Shown here piece after piece: positions 54,906-64,000 of a stretch of 64,000 bases of DNA (its first letter is position 1; each line of letters opens with the position of its first letter). Source of the stretch: Lysinibacillus pakistanensis (lineage in GTDB: Bacteria; Bacillota; Bacilli; Bacillales_A; Planococcaceae); NCBI RefSeq assembly GCF_030123245.1, contig NZ_CP126101.1, positions 122,501-186,500 on the forward strand, written 5' to 3'. The notes under the pieces were generated by a model. The model ran no database searches and was not told the DNA's origin. It saw nothing but the letters and a program-made list of their open reading frames with translations. The position numbers were made by a program, and so were the translations under genes.

Positions 54906-55652
54906 TTAATGACCGCCTAATGAACTAGGCTCAATTTTTTGGAATTTCGGATCTTCAATTTGTGATATATATGCCATTTGATGACCAGGGAAATTCTTCA
55001 TACGCCAGCCATCCATATTTTTGTTTCCACCATACATAGGGTCAGAATATGCCCCCTCTAATGTTGCTGCACGCAATAAAGTAAAGAAGAATGCAGAGGT
55101 GACTCCACTCATTTGTACTTCACCTTTCTGGAAGGCTGTCAAAATTTCATCCATTTGTTTGCCATCTAAATCATTGAAGCTTTTTTTGTAGCGCTTCTGA
55201 GCTTCAGATTCAAATTTTTGGATTCCTTGCTTAAAAATCTCTCCGCGTGTTAGGCGACTTTGGTAACCCTGAGTTGGGGCCCCCTCAGCAAACGGACCGT
55301 GCATGTATTCTTTGGAATTACTTCCGTATTGTCCTGCGAGCTGATGATCAATGAAATAAGGGACATCTAAACCTTTTGCTCCTGGACCTAAATCATCTTC
55401 TGGAAAAATACGTTCAGTAGCATTAGATAAAATATTGAAATCTCTCTGATTCATAAAGAACATTTTTGCTTTTGGTGAGCCAAGCGCTTCATTCGTAGTG
55501 CCATGCTGACCATGCTCTTGTGTGGAAGTTCCCTTGCCTGGTAGGTTATAGCCTACAAGTCCTCCGATTATTCCACCACCGACTAATGTACCTGCTGCAA
55601 TCCCTGTTGTTTTTAAAAAATCTCGTCGTGAAACATTATTTTCTGAACTCAT
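54906..55652 (-). CDS. Gluconate 2-dehydrogenase subunit 3-like protein with Tat signal
   Basis: A 248-residue small subunit. A twin-arginine signal SRRDFLK (residues 8-14) precedes a hydrophobic Gly/Ala-rich segment (GIAAGTLVGGGIIGGLVGY); the rest is the GNAT-unrelated Gluconate_2-dh3 domain (RIFPEDDLGPGAKGLDVPYF near 77-96). It is encoded 16 bp before the GMC subunit and upstream of tatA-tatC, so the folded complex is likely exported by this Tat pair, with the small subunit's signal serving both. GGGGAGG precedes the ATG. No cytochrome c subunit gene is adjacent, so the electron acceptor is unknown. Confidence 0.92.
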   Translation of the reverse strand: MSSENNVSRRDFLKTTGIAAGTLVGGGIIGGLVGYNLPGKGTSTQEHGQHGTTNEALGSPKAKMFFMNQRDFNILSNATERIFPEDDLGPGAKGLDVPYFIDHQLAGQYGSNSKEYMHGPFAEGAPTQGYQSRLTRGEIFKQGIQKFESEAQKRYKKSFNDLDGKQMDEILTAFQKGEVQMSGVTSAFFFTLLRAATLEGAYSDPMYGGNKNMDGWRMKNFPGHQMAYISQIEDPKFQKIEPSSLGGH

Positions 55653-55939
55653 GGAAATCCTCCCCTCAAATGTATAGAAACTTTCCTATCTTTTATAATC
55701 AGCAAAAAAAATAAATTATAATCAAACTTATTGGAAGAAATTTTATTTCTATCCAATTATAAAAACCAGTCCAATGTAATTAAGAAAATAAGTGAGTAAT
55801 ATGTTCAGAAATGTAAACACTATTAAAGTAGTGTAAATACCATTATTAAACAAATATTATTCTTATTGGAAAAGTTTTGTTGACTTCTTCTTTTTGTGAC
55901 CTTACTCTGAAGAAGAAGGACAAAAAAATACTAAAAAAG
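55653..55939. other. Divergent spacer before the chemoreceptor
   Basis: AT-rich promoter region for the dehydrogenase-Tat operon (minus) and the chemoreceptor (plus). An imperfect dyad ACACTATTAAAGTAGTGT occurs near 55816-55833. No convincing -35/-10 pair could be fixed. Confidence 0.4.
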
Positions 55940-57970
55940 ATGTTAAATATGGGAGATGTGAGAAAAAAGAATATGTGGATTAAGGGTATAGGTGGTAAAC
56001 TAGTTGTCGCAATTATAGCTCTAGTATTTGTAACGTGTGGAACGCTTGGTGCATCTACCATGATTAGTAGTACGAAAGCAGTGGATGAGCAGGTTGAATC
56101 CAATTTAGTATCTAGGGCAGCAGATGTGTCAAAATACATAGAGGAGCACTTCCAATTAACTTTAGTGGAGGTAGAGGCAATTGCTGAGCAGGAAGTAATT
56201 CGTAGTATGAATTTTGAAGATCAAAAGAAATATTTAACGAAGCGCCTTGCAGATAATGAGAATTATTTAGGGTTTGGGATTATTACTGCTGATGGTGTTG
56301 CCCATTATTTAGATGATACTATAGCTGATTTAGGGGACCGTGCCTATGTGCAGGAAGGTTTTACAGGTAAATCCGTAATGTCCGACATAACAATTAGTCG
56401 GGTGACAGGTGAGCCAGTTATTCTAATTGTTTCTCCTATAGATACAGTGACAGGCGAAAAGGCTTTATTGTTAGCTCGTATCGATGGCTATTATTTATCA
56501 AAAATTGTAGAGGATATTAAAGTTGGAGAAAGTGGCTATGCCTTCATGCTAGATGGAAAAGGTACGATTATTGGTCATAACAACCATGATTATGTAAAAG
56601 AGCAATATAACCCAATAGAAGCGGCAAAAGAAACAGGAAAAGTGACGGGGAGGGCATTAGCTGCTCAAGAAATGATTGATCATACGCAAGGATATTTTTC
56701 CTTTCAAAATGATGAAACAGGTACAAATCTTTTAGGTTATCACACTTTAGAGAATGGCTGGAAAATGGGTGTTATTGCGCTAGAGGGTGAAATGATGTCA
56801 GGTCTTTCACGTTTAAAAGTCAACTTCATCATTACAACAGTTGTTGTCACTATATTAGGCTTGCTTATCTCATTTGCAATTTCACGATCTGTCAGCAGAC
56901 CGCTACGTCATGTTTTACGCATTACTGAGGGGCTATCTGAAGGTGACTTTACTCAGGAAATCCCCGAAAAATATTTAAAACGACATGATGAAATGGGGAC
57001 AATGTCAAAAGCTTTAGACCAAATGACGGACAATATGCGGGAAATGATTTCACAGGTGGGACAAGAAGCTACTGCCGTTAATGAAGCCTCATGCGATTTA
57101 ATGGAAGATGTGCATGCTGTAACAAAACAATCTAAGCAAATAGCAGGGGCAATAAATGAGGTCGATCGTGGTGCGCAAAGTCAAACAGCGATGGCAGAGG
57201 AAAGCGCGTCAGCTATGGAACAAATGGCTTTAGGGGTTCAGAACGTTGCAGAGGTGGCTTCCACAATTGCTACAAATACACAATTTATTTCCCAGAAAAT
57301 TAGCGAAAGTAACAAAGCTGTTCAACAATCCATTACACGAATGAATGAAATTCAACAGGGGACTTCGTTGGAAATAGAAAACATTCGTAAACTGGAACAA
57401 GAGTCCGAAGAAATTAGTTTAATTTCAAAAATGATTACGGATATTTCTGACCAAACAAATTTATTGGCACTAAATGCATCGATTGAAGCAGCACGCGCAG
57501 GAGATGCGGGCAAAGGATTTGCAGTTGTCGCTGAAGAGGTTCGCAAGCTATCCGAGCAAACAGCTGAATCAGCAACGAAGATTAATGTACTTATAGAAAG
57601 AGTACAATCCTACACATTAGAAGTAGTAAAAGCAGCTGAAATGGGAGAGGAAAATGTTGAACGTGGATTAGTATCTATTGAAACGTTGGGTGAGCGTTTT
57701 GATGAAATGGTACATGCAGTAGGTGAAATCTCTAGTCAGATTGATGAAATGAATGCTTCAGCTGAACAAATGTCTGCGAACACAGAGGAAGTGTCAGCCT
57801 CGATGGAGGAGATGGCGGCAACGGCTCATGCAGCAAGTGACTACGTGCATGATGTGACAGATGCTACAACAAAGCAAACGAAAACAGTGCAAATGATGAA
57901 CGATCAAACTGTTAAACTTTCTGAAATGGCAAAACGATTGTATGGGGCTACCCAGAAATTTAAACTTTAA
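55940..57970 (+). CDS. Methyl-accepting chemotaxis protein
   Basis: A membrane chemoreceptor of about 676 residues: TM1 near 18-42, a dCache-type extracellular ligand domain (about 45-285, with [16 protein letters not shown]), TM2 near 295-315, HAMP (about 316-370) and the cytosolic signalling helices. The conserved tip is present as [20 protein letters not shown] near 505-525. It senses a small molecule and controls the CheA kinase. The start is uncertain: in-frame ATG codons at 55940, 55949 and 55973 and a TTG at 55877 all lack a strong site. Confidence 0.9.
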   Translation: MLNMGDVRKKNMWIKGIGGKLVVAIIALVFVTCGTLGASTMISSTKAVDEQVESNLVSRAADVSKYIEEHFQLTLVEVEAIAEQEVIRSMNFEDQKKYLTKRLADNENYLGFGIITADGVAHYLDDTIADLGDRAYVQEGFTGKSVMSDITISRVTGEPVILIVSPIDTVTGEKALLLARIDGYYLSKIVEDIKVGESGYAFMLDGKGTIIGHNNHDYVKEQYNPIEAAKETGKVTGRALAAQEMIDHTQGYFSFQNDETGTNLLGYHTLENGWKMGVIALEGEMMSGLSRLKVNFIITTVVVTILGLLISFAISRSVSRPLRHVLRITEGLSEGDFTQEIPEKYLKRHDEMGTMSKALDQMTDNMREMISQVGQEATAVNEASCDLMEDVHAVTKQSKQIAGAINEVDRGAQSQTAMAEESASAMEQMALGVQNVAEVASTIATNTQFISQKISESNKAVQQSITRMNEIQQGTSLEIENIRKLEQESEEISLISKMITDISDQTNLLALNASIEAARAGDAGKGFAVVAEEVRKLSEQTAESATKINVLIERVQSYTLEVVKAAEMGEENVERGLVSIETLGERFDEMVHAVGEISSQIDEMNASAEQMSANTEEVSASMEEMAATAHAASDYVHDVTDATTKQTKTVQMMNDQTVKLSEMAKRLYGATQKFKL

Positions 57971-57979
57971 AAGATAAAG

Positions 57980-58007
57980 GAGCTGTCGTTGATTAGACAG
58001 CTCTTCT
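57980..58007 (+). terminator. Terminator after the chemoreceptor
   Basis: GAGCTGTC and GACAGCTC with an 8-nt loop, followed by TTCTTAT. It lies between convergent genes. Confidence 0.7.
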
Positions 58008-58021
58008 TATGTTTTAAAAAG

Positions 58022-59206
58022 TTAAATAAGCACATCTTGCATGGCTTTAAGGAGTTCCCCCGTAGAGATTAACTGCTCTCCACCGCCCTGAACCATTTGA
58101 TCATTACCGCCACCTTTTCCATTTATGAGCGGTAAAATCTTTGCAGCTATATCTTTCATACTTCTTTCAGCTGCTGCACCTCTTGCTGCAACAAACTGTA
58201 GCTTGTCTTCGTTTTCAGTGACAAGAAGTACGATAGCATCTTTCTGTTCAGTAACAATTATACGTGCTAGCTTTTGTAGCTCCTGCATCGTACGGTTAGA
58301 AAAGGCAGCAGCGATCATGTGGTTGTTATTGGAAATGAGTGCCTTTGCTTCAAATTGGAGCAGCTCGTCTTTTGCATGAGCAAGTGCCTTTTCCGTATTT
58401 TTTTGCGCTGATAAAATTTTAGCAAGTGCAGCAGCGGCTTCTGCTTCAGGTACACTTAACTGTCTTGCCACGTCAGCTAGAACTTTTTTACGCATGGCGA
58501 GCTCTTTTAAAACCCGCTGACCGCAAACAAAGGAGACACGAATATTGCCCTTCATTTTTTCAGTGCCTAAAATTTTAATTGCGCTAACTTGTCCGGTGGA
58601 GATTGGGTGTGTCCCACCACAACCGTTATAATCAAAATTAGGAATAATCACTAGTCGAATATCTCCAGTAACGGCTACATCTTTACGTAGATTATAATTC
58701 TCTAGTTCATTTTCTGTAATCCACGTCGTTTCAATTGGACGATTTTCTAAAATAATATCATTGGCAAGAGCTTCAGCTGCTAAAAGCTGGTCTTCAGAAA
58801 TTGTATCCACAGCTAAATCAATTGTGACCTGCTCACTGCCTAAGTGGAAGCTAACAGTTGGTAGATTAAATAGCTCGACAAAAGCTGCTGTTAATATATG
58901 CTGCCCTGCATGTTGCTGCATATGATCAAAGCGCCGTTGCCAATTTAATTGCCCTTGCACGTCTCCATTCAAAATGGAAACGTCACCCTGAATATAATGT
59001 CGTATTTCATCGCCCACCTTTTCAACATCAATAACCTCAATACCATTTATTGTCCCTGTGTCATGTGGTTGTCCACCACCCGTTGGATAAAATGCAGTAT
59101 TTGAAAGCACGATGAAGTTTCGGCCATTTTCATCAGTTCCTTTACTGATAACAGTCGCATCAAATTTTCGCAGCATCACGTCTTGGTAATATAATAGCTC
59201 CTTCAA
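58022..59206 (-). CDS. AlaX-type alanyl-tRNA editing protein (long form, DHHA1)
   Basis: A 394-residue free-standing relative of the editing half of alanyl-tRNA synthetase. The editing site has HMQQHAGQHIL near 93-103 and CGGTHP near 193, the zinc-binding set; FYPTGGGQPHDTG near 37-49 is the N-terminal signature. A coiled-coil and a DHHA1 domain follow (NGKGGGNDQMVQGGG near 360-374). It would hydrolyse mischarged Ser- or Gly-tRNA(Ala). The TTG start at 59206 has AGGAGG eight bases upstream; the longer frame to 59248 does not. Confidence 0.92.
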   Translation of the reverse strand: MKELLYYQDVMLRKFDATVISKGTDENGRNFIVLSNTAFYPTGGGQPHDTGTINGIEVIDVEKVGDEIRHYIQGDVSILNGDVQGQLNWQRRFDHMQQHAGQHILTAAFVELFNLPTVSFHLGSEQVTIDLAVDTISEDQLLAAEALANDIILENRPIETTWITENELENYNLRKDVAVTGDIRLVIIPNFDYNGCGGTHPISTGQVSAIKILGTEKMKGNIRVSFVCGQRVLKELAMRKKVLADVARQLSVPEAEAAAALAKILSAQKNTEKALAHAKDELLQFEAKALISNNNHMIAAAFSNRTMQELQKLARIIVTEQKDAIVLLVTENEDKLQFVAARGAAAERSMKDIAAKILPLINGKGGGNDQMVQGGGEQLISTGELLKAMQDVLI

Positions 59207-59364
59207 GAAAAAGCCTCCTTTTATGTAGTGTATCCGTAAGAGAAGCATCTCTTTAAATTTATTGTGTCATAATTAAGGATAGGTGTATACGAGTTTTCTA
59301 GTTGACCCATGCTGAATTTGATTTAATATATAAAAGAACAGGTTAACATAAAGGAGCTAGTATG

Positions 59365-59652
59365 ATGGAAATTACACAATTCTCAATGGAAGAAATTTTA
59401 GATCCAACAAACATAATTGAGGGTAAGCGTTACGAGTTTATTTTAGACGTGGAAGTGGACGAAGAAGATGAGCTTTACCACGAAGCAGGTATTAAAATAC
59501 GAGTACTAATCGCTGAAAAAGGTGAAGAGTTATTTATTTTAAACTACTTTATTATGGAAAAGGCAGAGGGCGAGTATTTAGATTTTGCATTAGAGGATGA
59601 AGAGTTAAATGAAATTTTAGCCTTCTGCAAAGAGGAATTAGCAAAAGCTTAA
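59365..59652 (+). CDS. DUF6509-family small acidic protein
   Basis: A 95-residue soluble acidic protein. EEILDPTNIIEGKRYEFILD and VDEEDELYHEAG in the N-terminal half match what I recall of the Bacillales DUF6509 family. AAGGAG lies 8 nt before the second of two consecutive ATG codons (59365); the first at 59362 is also possible. No known function; followed by a terminator, so monocistronic. Confidence 0.78.
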   Translation: MEITQFSMEEILDPTNIIEGKRYEFILDVEVDEEDELYHEAGIKIRVLIAEKGEELFILNYFIMEKAEGEYLDFALEDEELNEILAFCKEELAKA

Positions 59653-59671
59653 TATTCCATTTAAAGGAGGG

Positions 59672-59718
59672 GGCTGTCCGCAAAGTTGATGTAGATCGAC
59701 TTTGCGGTACAGCCTTTT
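59672..59718 (+). terminator. Terminator after the DUF6509 gene
   Basis: GGCTGT-CGCAAAGT pairs with ACTTTGCG-ACAGCC, then TTTT. Confidence 0.88.
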
Positions 59719-59731
59719 CATTTTTGTATAC

Positions 59732-59798
59732 AAAAAAGCCTTTGAAGGAATCTTGTTAAAAAGGACAGAATACGTCCTTCAGATTCAACCTCAAAGGC
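59732..59798 (-). terminator. Large three-tier hairpin terminator (minus strand)
   Basis: Three nested stems: GCCTTTGA/TCAAAGGC, GAATCT/AGATTC and AAGGAC/GTCCTT. On the minus strand the outer stem runs directly into T6 (59737-59732). It would end the transcript of the small membrane protein gene upstream on that strand. It is unusually long and elaborate for a terminator. Confidence 0.75.
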
Positions 59799-59914
59799 TG
59801 TATGCTAGTAGTAAATCCGTCATACCAAAAGTGGCTGAATAAAAGTCATAAACAACTTGGTAGCTACTTCTCAAATTCCGAGTGTAGTTTAATTGCAGTC
59901 ATATACAAACTGTT

Positions 59915-60327
59915 TTATTCACTTTCGCTTTTTAAATTATTAAAAATGCTTAACATGAATGTTAAACCTGCAACAATTCCAATGAAATTCGAACTTATGG
60001 CTTTATTAAACCATATACCACCTATGGGTAAAGATAATGGCAAAAATGTAGCTAATGGCACATATAGCGAAAAGAGAAAACAAGGAAGGAATACACAAAT
60101 AAGTAAGGGCAAATTAATTTTAATGGTCCATTTTTTTATAAAAATAAGTGATAAATAGACACCCCACATAAAGAGAATAATAAAATTAGCCCAAAAAACA
60201 GGAACTATACTATATGTTGTAGCTGAGATAACCTTAATTTGATATTTAATATCATAACTGATGATTGTTAATAAAAATAACCCAATAACCCAAATTAATT
60301 TCCAAAAAAAGATGACCATTTTTTCAT
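59915..60327 (-). pseudogene. Small four-helix membrane protein with a probable frameshift near its start
   Basis: The open frame to 60319 encodes 134 residues with four hydrophobic helices and no recognised domain, but its ATG has no nearby ribosome binding site. A better start is ATG 60327 with GGGGGGG eight bases upstream; it reads MKKWSSFFGN and stops. Adding one T to the seven-T run (60310-60304) would join it smoothly as MKKWSSFFWKLIWVIG. So this is a slipped homopolymer: a decayed gene, a phase-variable switch, or a sequencing error. Function unknown. Confidence 0.6.
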
Positions 60328-60890
60328 GAACAACCCCCCCTTAGAAGTTTAATTTATAATTATTAATACGTTCCGATATTCAAAAAGTCCCCAAATAGTC
60401 CATATATAATAAATTATACCTTTAAATTACTACTGTTAGATACTTATTTCATCATGTAAAATCCAATGACTGTTGCCTACGCTACATGAAGCTCATTTTT
60501 AAACTGTTCAATTTGCTAAATTACTTTTAATTTTTTTTTGCAATATGTATGGTGAAATTAAAGGCTTGTCGTATAAACAAGAAATAAATACATAACATTC
60601 GCTTGTGCACTAGATTTTAGCCGCAATGAAATCGAGGCTTTTTTAAAGTACGTAAAAATTGACCAACAATGGCTGTATAGGAAGAATTTTTTCTATTGTC
60701 ATCTCAGTAACTGTACTTCAAAGAGGTTGAATTTTACTGTCTGTTGTTTCTCATGATAAAGTTTTTGAATTGTTATTTGTAATTGATTTAAGAATTATTT
60801 AAGATTACTGAAATAGTAGTGTTGTGCTCAAAGGGTAGACTAAATCTTAGCGTTAGGTTTAACGGGAATTTAAAACGAAGAGGTGCTTTT
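60328..60890. other. 563-bp AT-rich region without an intact gene
   Basis: No complete frame with a ribosome binding site. A short frame near 60603-60755 (ALDFSRNEIEAFLKYVKI...) reads like degraded coding sequence, but I cannot assign it. GAGGTG near 60879 serves the next gene. Confidence 0.45.
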
Positions 60891-62036
60891 ATGTCTTTAT
60901 ATACACAATCGATTATGGTGGCTTTTCTTATAACCATTTTTTTATCCTTTGCTTTGTTTATACCTTGGCTAATTTATACCTATCGAAAGTACGGTTATTT
61001 ATCAATATCTAAAACGATTATTATGTTCTCCTTTATTTTTTACTTTTTATCAGCATTATGTTTAGTCTTATTACCGTTTCCTCCAACACGTGATACTTGT
61101 TCGTTACAAGCTGCAGATACTGTTCACTATAATTTACGCCCATTTCAATTTATTAGGGATATTTTAAAGGATAGTGGAATCGCTCTAACGAGTCCCTCAG
61201 CATGGCTTTATATAACGAAGCAACCAGCCTTTTTTCAAGCATTTTATAATTTCTTATTACTTATGCCATTTGGGATATACTTGCGTTATTTTCTTAAAAA
61301 AAGAGAGTACTGGAAACGTGCATTTATCATCAGCTTTTTGCTAACATTGTTTTATGAGGTAACTCAAGTTACAGGAGTTTATGGCATCTTTAATTGTGCG
61401 TACCGTATTTTTGATGTAGATGATTTAATGCTTAATAGCGCTGGTGCATGGCTTGGGTTCTTTTTAGCACCTATTGTATGGGCGTTGTTTCCTTCTCATG
61501 AGGCAGTGCAGGCAAAGGCAGCAGAAATTGCAAAAAATGATATCGTCAAACCACTATCTATATTACTAGCCATCATTATTGATTTATTTATTGCGCAGCT
61601 TATTTTGGTTGTAGTGGGGGCTGTAGTACCTAATAATAGCATTTTTGAATTTTTTATAAAGTTCATAATGTATATATTGCTATTTGGTCTAGTTCCGACT
61701 ATTACAGGTGGAGCAACTATTGGTATGAAGGTTTTACGCTTTACGATGACAAGTGTAAAGGGCAACGGTATTATTCAGAAAACATGGCGACGCTGCTTCG
61801 CGATATTAGCAACGATTAGTCTATTAGAGATGATTGCTATTTTAGGGCAAATTAAGCTAAATATGGATTCGCCCTTCTATGTGCTACAAATAGTAATTAC
61901 ATTAGTAGCATTTATGGCTGCACTGCTTATTAGACTTATAATTGTCATACATGTAGCTCGTGTCTTAATAAGTGGAGGGAAACGCCATCTGTTTATTGAT
62001 GAGTATGCTGGGTTGGTGGCAACGAGAAAAAAATAA
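60891..62036 (+). CDS. VanZ-like / RDD-domain membrane protein
   Basis: A 381-residue membrane protein. Residues about 10-190 are a VanZ-like domain (NLRPFQFIRDIL, NFLLLMPFGIYLRYF, ALLFYEVTQVTGVYG-like region) and about 205-375 an RDD domain (PLSILLAIIIDLFIAQLIL, TIGMKVLRF). VanZ in enterococci gives low-level teicoplanin resistance; RDD domains occur in transporters and sensors. The fused form is common in Bacilli with no proven role. The start at 60891 is preceded by AGAGGTG. It lies 13 bp before the flavoprotein gene. Confidence 0.85.
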   Translation: MSLYTQSIMVAFLITIFLSFALFIPWLIYTYRKYGYLSISKTIIMFSFIFYFLSALCLVLLPFPPTRDTCSLQAADTVHYNLRPFQFIRDILKDSGIALTSPSAWLYITKQPAFFQAFYNFLLLMPFGIYLRYFLKKREYWKRAFIISFLLTLFYEVTQVTGVYGIFNCAYRIFDVDDLMLNSAGAWLGFFLAPIVWALFPSHEAVQAKAAEIAKNDIVKPLSILLAIIIDLFIAQLILVVVGAVVPNNSIFEFFIKFIMYILLFGLVPTITGGATIGMKVLRFTMTSVKGNGIIQKTWRRCFAILATISLLEMIAILGQIKLNMDSPFYVLQIVITLVAFMAALLIRLIIVIHVARVLISGGKRHLFIDEYAGLVATRKK

Positions 62037-62049
62037 GGGGGATTGTTGA

Positions 62050-63384
62050 ATGAAATACGTAATCATCGGGGGAGATGCTGCAGGAATGTCAGCAGCAATG
62101 GAGATATATCGAAATGTACCAGGCGCAGAGATAACATCTTTAGAGCGTGGATTTATTTATTCATATGGGCAATGTGGATTGCCCTATGTAGTGGATGGAC
62201 GTATTTCATCGACAAAGCGGCTTATTGCAAGAGATGTAGAAACATTTCGTGATAAGTATGGCATTGATGCACGAGTAGGTTATGAAGTAAATGGAATAGA
62301 TGTAGACAAGCAGCTTGTTTTTGGTACACAGGCATCTGGAGAAGCCTTTGAACTCCCTTATGATAAACTTCTTATCGCAACGGGTGCAGATCCGACGATG
62401 CCAGTGAAAAAAGGTGCGCATTTAGCAGGTATACACACGGTGAAAACAATTCCTCAGCTAGAGGATTTACTAGCCGATTTAACACCAGATATAGAAACTG
62501 TCACTATTATAGGTGGCGGCTATATTGGTCTAGAAATGGCTGAAACGATTCATGCATGTGGTAAAAAGGTAAGATTAATTCAGCGAAGTAGCTATGTTGC
62601 TAGAATTTTAGATGAAGAATTTGCCCAGCATGTTCATGATGAGGCAAAAAAGAATGATATTGAACTATTGTTAAATACAGATGTAGAGGCGTTTGAAGGT
62701 CAGCACCGTGTGGAACAAGTGTTGACAGATAAAGGTGCCCTCCAAACAGATTTAGTGATTATGGCTGTAGGGATTAAGCCGAATACACAATTTTTAGAGG
62801 GAACAGGTATAACAATGTTGAAAAATGGTGCAATCATTGTTAATCGCCATTTAGAGACCTCTATCGAAAATATTTACGCTGCTGGTGATTGTGCTACGCA
62901 TTTCAATATTGTCAAGGAACGCTTAGATTATATACCGCTGGGTACCACTGCTAATAAACAAGGACGGCTGGCTGGACTTAATATGTCTGGTAAATTTGCA
63001 CCGTTTCGTGGCATAGTGGGTACTTCTATTTTAAAATTTTTCAATTTAACAATTGCTACAACGGGTATTAATGAGCAGAAGGCAAAAGAGCTGGGATTTG
63101 ACTATGAGGCTTTTAAATTATCGGCTCGCCATATTGCAGGTTATTACCCTGGTGCTCAACGAATGTACATTAAAATTATTGTGAGAAAGCGAGATCAACT
63201 GTTGTTAGGTGCTCAAATTGTGGGACCTTCTGGTGTTGATAAGCGTATTGATGTTTTTGCGACAGCTTTATACAGTAAAATGACACTACCTGATTTATTA
63301 GATTTAGATTTAGCCTATGCGCCGCCATTTAACGGTGTTTGGGATCCATTGCAGCAGATTGCAAGAAAGAATGGACGTTTATAA
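62050..63384 (+). CDS. CoA-disulfide reductase / NADH oxidase-like flavoprotein
   Basis: A 444-residue FAD- and NAD(P)H-dependent pyridine nucleotide-disulfide oxidoreductase. FAD loop VIIGGDAAGMSAAM at 4-17, single redox cysteine Cys42 in SYGQCGLPYV, NAD(P)H loop TIIGGGYIGLEMAE near 158-171, second FAD motif AAGDCATH near 279. One active cysteine (not a CxxxxC pair) and the two C-terminal dimer tyrosines region (RHIAGYYPG) fit CoA-disulfide reductases. GGGGG precedes the ATG. With the glutathione-peroxidase gene 15 bp downstream it suggests a thiol-redox/oxidant defence operon. Confidence 0.9.
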   Translation: MKYVIIGGDAAGMSAAMEIYRNVPGAEITSLERGFIYSYGQCGLPYVVDGRISSTKRLIARDVETFRDKYGIDARVGYEVNGIDVDKQLVFGTQASGEAFELPYDKLLIATGADPTMPVKKGAHLAGIHTVKTIPQLEDLLADLTPDIETVTIIGGGYIGLEMAETIHACGKKVRLIQRSSYVARILDEEFAQHVHDEAKKNDIELLLNTDVEAFEGQHRVEQVLTDKGALQTDLVIMAVGIKPNTQFLEGTGITMLKNGAIIVNRHLETSIENIYAAGDCATHFNIVKERLDYIPLGTTANKQGRLAGLNMSGKFAPFRGIVGTSILKFFNLTIATTGINEQKAKELGFDYEAFKLSARHIAGYYPGAQRMYIKIIVRKRDQLLLGAQIVGPSGVDKRIDVFATALYSKMTLPDLLDLDLAYAPPFNGVWDPLQQIARKNGRL

Positions 63385-63399
63385 ATAGGAGGTAGAGAA

Positions 63400-63876
63400 A
63401 TGAGCATTTATGATATTAACGTAACCTTAGAGGATGGTACTATCTATAGCCTGGAACGATATAAGGGAAAGCCTATGCTAATTGTCAATACAGCCTCAAA
63501 ATGTGGCTTTACACCGCAGTTTGAGGAATTAGAGGGTCTCTATGAGAAATACCAGGAGGAAGGTCTTGTTGTCCTTGGATTCCCGTCAAATCAGTTTAAG
63601 CAAGAGCTCGCGACTGCAGAAGAAGCGGCATCACAGTGTCGACTGACATATGGAGTGACGTTCCCAATGCATGAGATTGTCAAGGTGAACGGTAAAGAAG
63701 CGCATCCTATTTTTGATTATCTCACTTCTCACTCAAAAGGATTTTTAGGCAACAGCATTAAGTGGAACTTTACAAAATTCCTTGTCAATCGTGATGGTGA
63801 GGTTGTTGGACGTTACGCATCAGCGGATAAGCCACATAGCTTTGAGGTTGATATTAAGAAAGTCTTAGCACAATAG
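63400..63876 (+). CDS. Glutathione peroxidase-family thiol peroxidase
   Basis: A 158-residue enzyme of the Cys-type glutathione peroxidase family (BsaA-like). Peroxidatic Cys35 in NTASKCGFTPQF, glutamine in GFPSNQF near 67-73, and tryptophan/asparagine in IKWNFTKFLV near 125-134 complete the catalytic tetrad. Bacillales lack glutathione, so thioredoxin or bacillithiol/CoA is the probable reductant. TAGGAGGTAG precedes the start. It shares an operon with the CoA-disulfide-reductase-like gene. Confidence 0.93.
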   Translation: MSIYDINVTLEDGTIYSLERYKGKPMLIVNTASKCGFTPQFEELEGLYEKYQEEGLVVLGFPSNQFKQELATAEEAASQCRLTYGVTFPMHEIVKVNGKEAHPIFDYLTSHSKGFLGNSIKWNFTKFLVNRDGEVVGRYASADKPHSFEVDIKKVLAQ

Positions 63877-63883
63877 TTTAGGG

Positions 63884-63919
63884 GAATTCATGCACAATCT
63901 GTGTGTGAATTCTTTTTTT
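63884..63919 (+). terminator. Terminator after the peroxidase gene
   Basis: GAATTCA ... TGAATTC with inner TGCACA/TGTGTG-type pairing, then T7. Confidence 0.82.
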
Positions 63920-64000
63920 ATGTCGATATTTATTAAAAATTGGGCGATAAAAGAGGGAAATGTTTCGATAAAACATATTAACTTTTCGACAAACGATTGA

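Overview
The window looks like chromosomal DNA of a low-GC Gram-positive Bacillales, most like Lysinibacillus or a close Planococcaceae/Caryophanaceae relative. The reasons are the Bacillus-type rRNA spacer, the strong AGGAGG ribosome binding sites with frequent TTG starts, the Bacillales small-protein families (PLDc_N, DUF6509, DUF421), the seven-gene Mrp antiporter, and a dispersed intergenic repeat of the Bacillaceae type. I see no prophage, CRISPR array, intact transposase or tRNA gene. The genus is an inference; I could run no searches.

Layout. 1-3.4 kb: end of an rRNA operon (spacer, complete 23S, 5S, terminator). 3.8-7.7 kb: glyoxylate shunt, isocitrate lyase and malate synthase, divergent from a LytTR-type regulator. 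8-9.7 kb: O-methyltransferase divergent from a LysR regulator. 9.7-11.2 kb: GntR regulator plus DUF1648 membrane protein behind a strong palindromic operator. 11.4-13.9 kb: HssRS-like haem-sensing two-component system, followed by an HssR-like direct repeat and a small membrane protein resembling a haem-copper oxidase fragment. 13.9-20 kb: a 13-repeat Sel1 protein, a GT2-like protein without its DxD, a CstR-like thiol repressor, and two tandem extracellular transglutaminase-like proteins.

20-27.3 kb (minus): substrate-binding lipoprotein, ABC ATPase, fused two-domain permease, fumarase/argininosuccinate-lyase-family enzyme and BadF/GlcNAc-kinase-type kinase. This looks like an import-and-cleave catabolic operon, interrupted by an 0.8-kb nested inverted-repeat island. 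27.4-29.4 kb: EamA exporter, GNAT enzyme and a structured intergenic region. 29.4-33 kb: PfkB kinase with a Cys-phosphatase, then a YxlEFG-like ABC system whose promoter region carries the same operator arms as the GntR gene 21 kb away. 33-37.4 kb: small proteins, a HEPN-CBS fusion, DUF421, an Fsr-like MFS exporter, and a KdpD-type Usp protein.

38-44 kb: complete mrpABCDEFG. 44-46.6 kb: polar amino-acid ABC importer with a sigma-A promoter overlapped by a CodY-like box. 46.7-50.6 kb: methyltransferase and saccharopine-dehydrogenase-like pair, LuxR regulator, and a patch of decayed genes. 51-55.7 kb: metallophosphoesterase, then a Tat module (tatC, tatA) co-linear with a GMC oxidoreductase and its Tat-signal subunit. 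55.9-64 kb: chemoreceptor, AlaX-type editing protein, small proteins, VanZ-RDD membrane protein, CoA-disulfide-reductase-like flavoprotein and glutathione peroxidase.

The most promising leads are: the shared TTGTTATA-N7-TATAACAA operator linking two loci; the haem-responsive box before the small oxidase-like membrane protein; the lyase/kinase/ABC operon with its inverted-repeat island; the HEPN-CBS protein; and the structured region at 29.04-29.35 kb.
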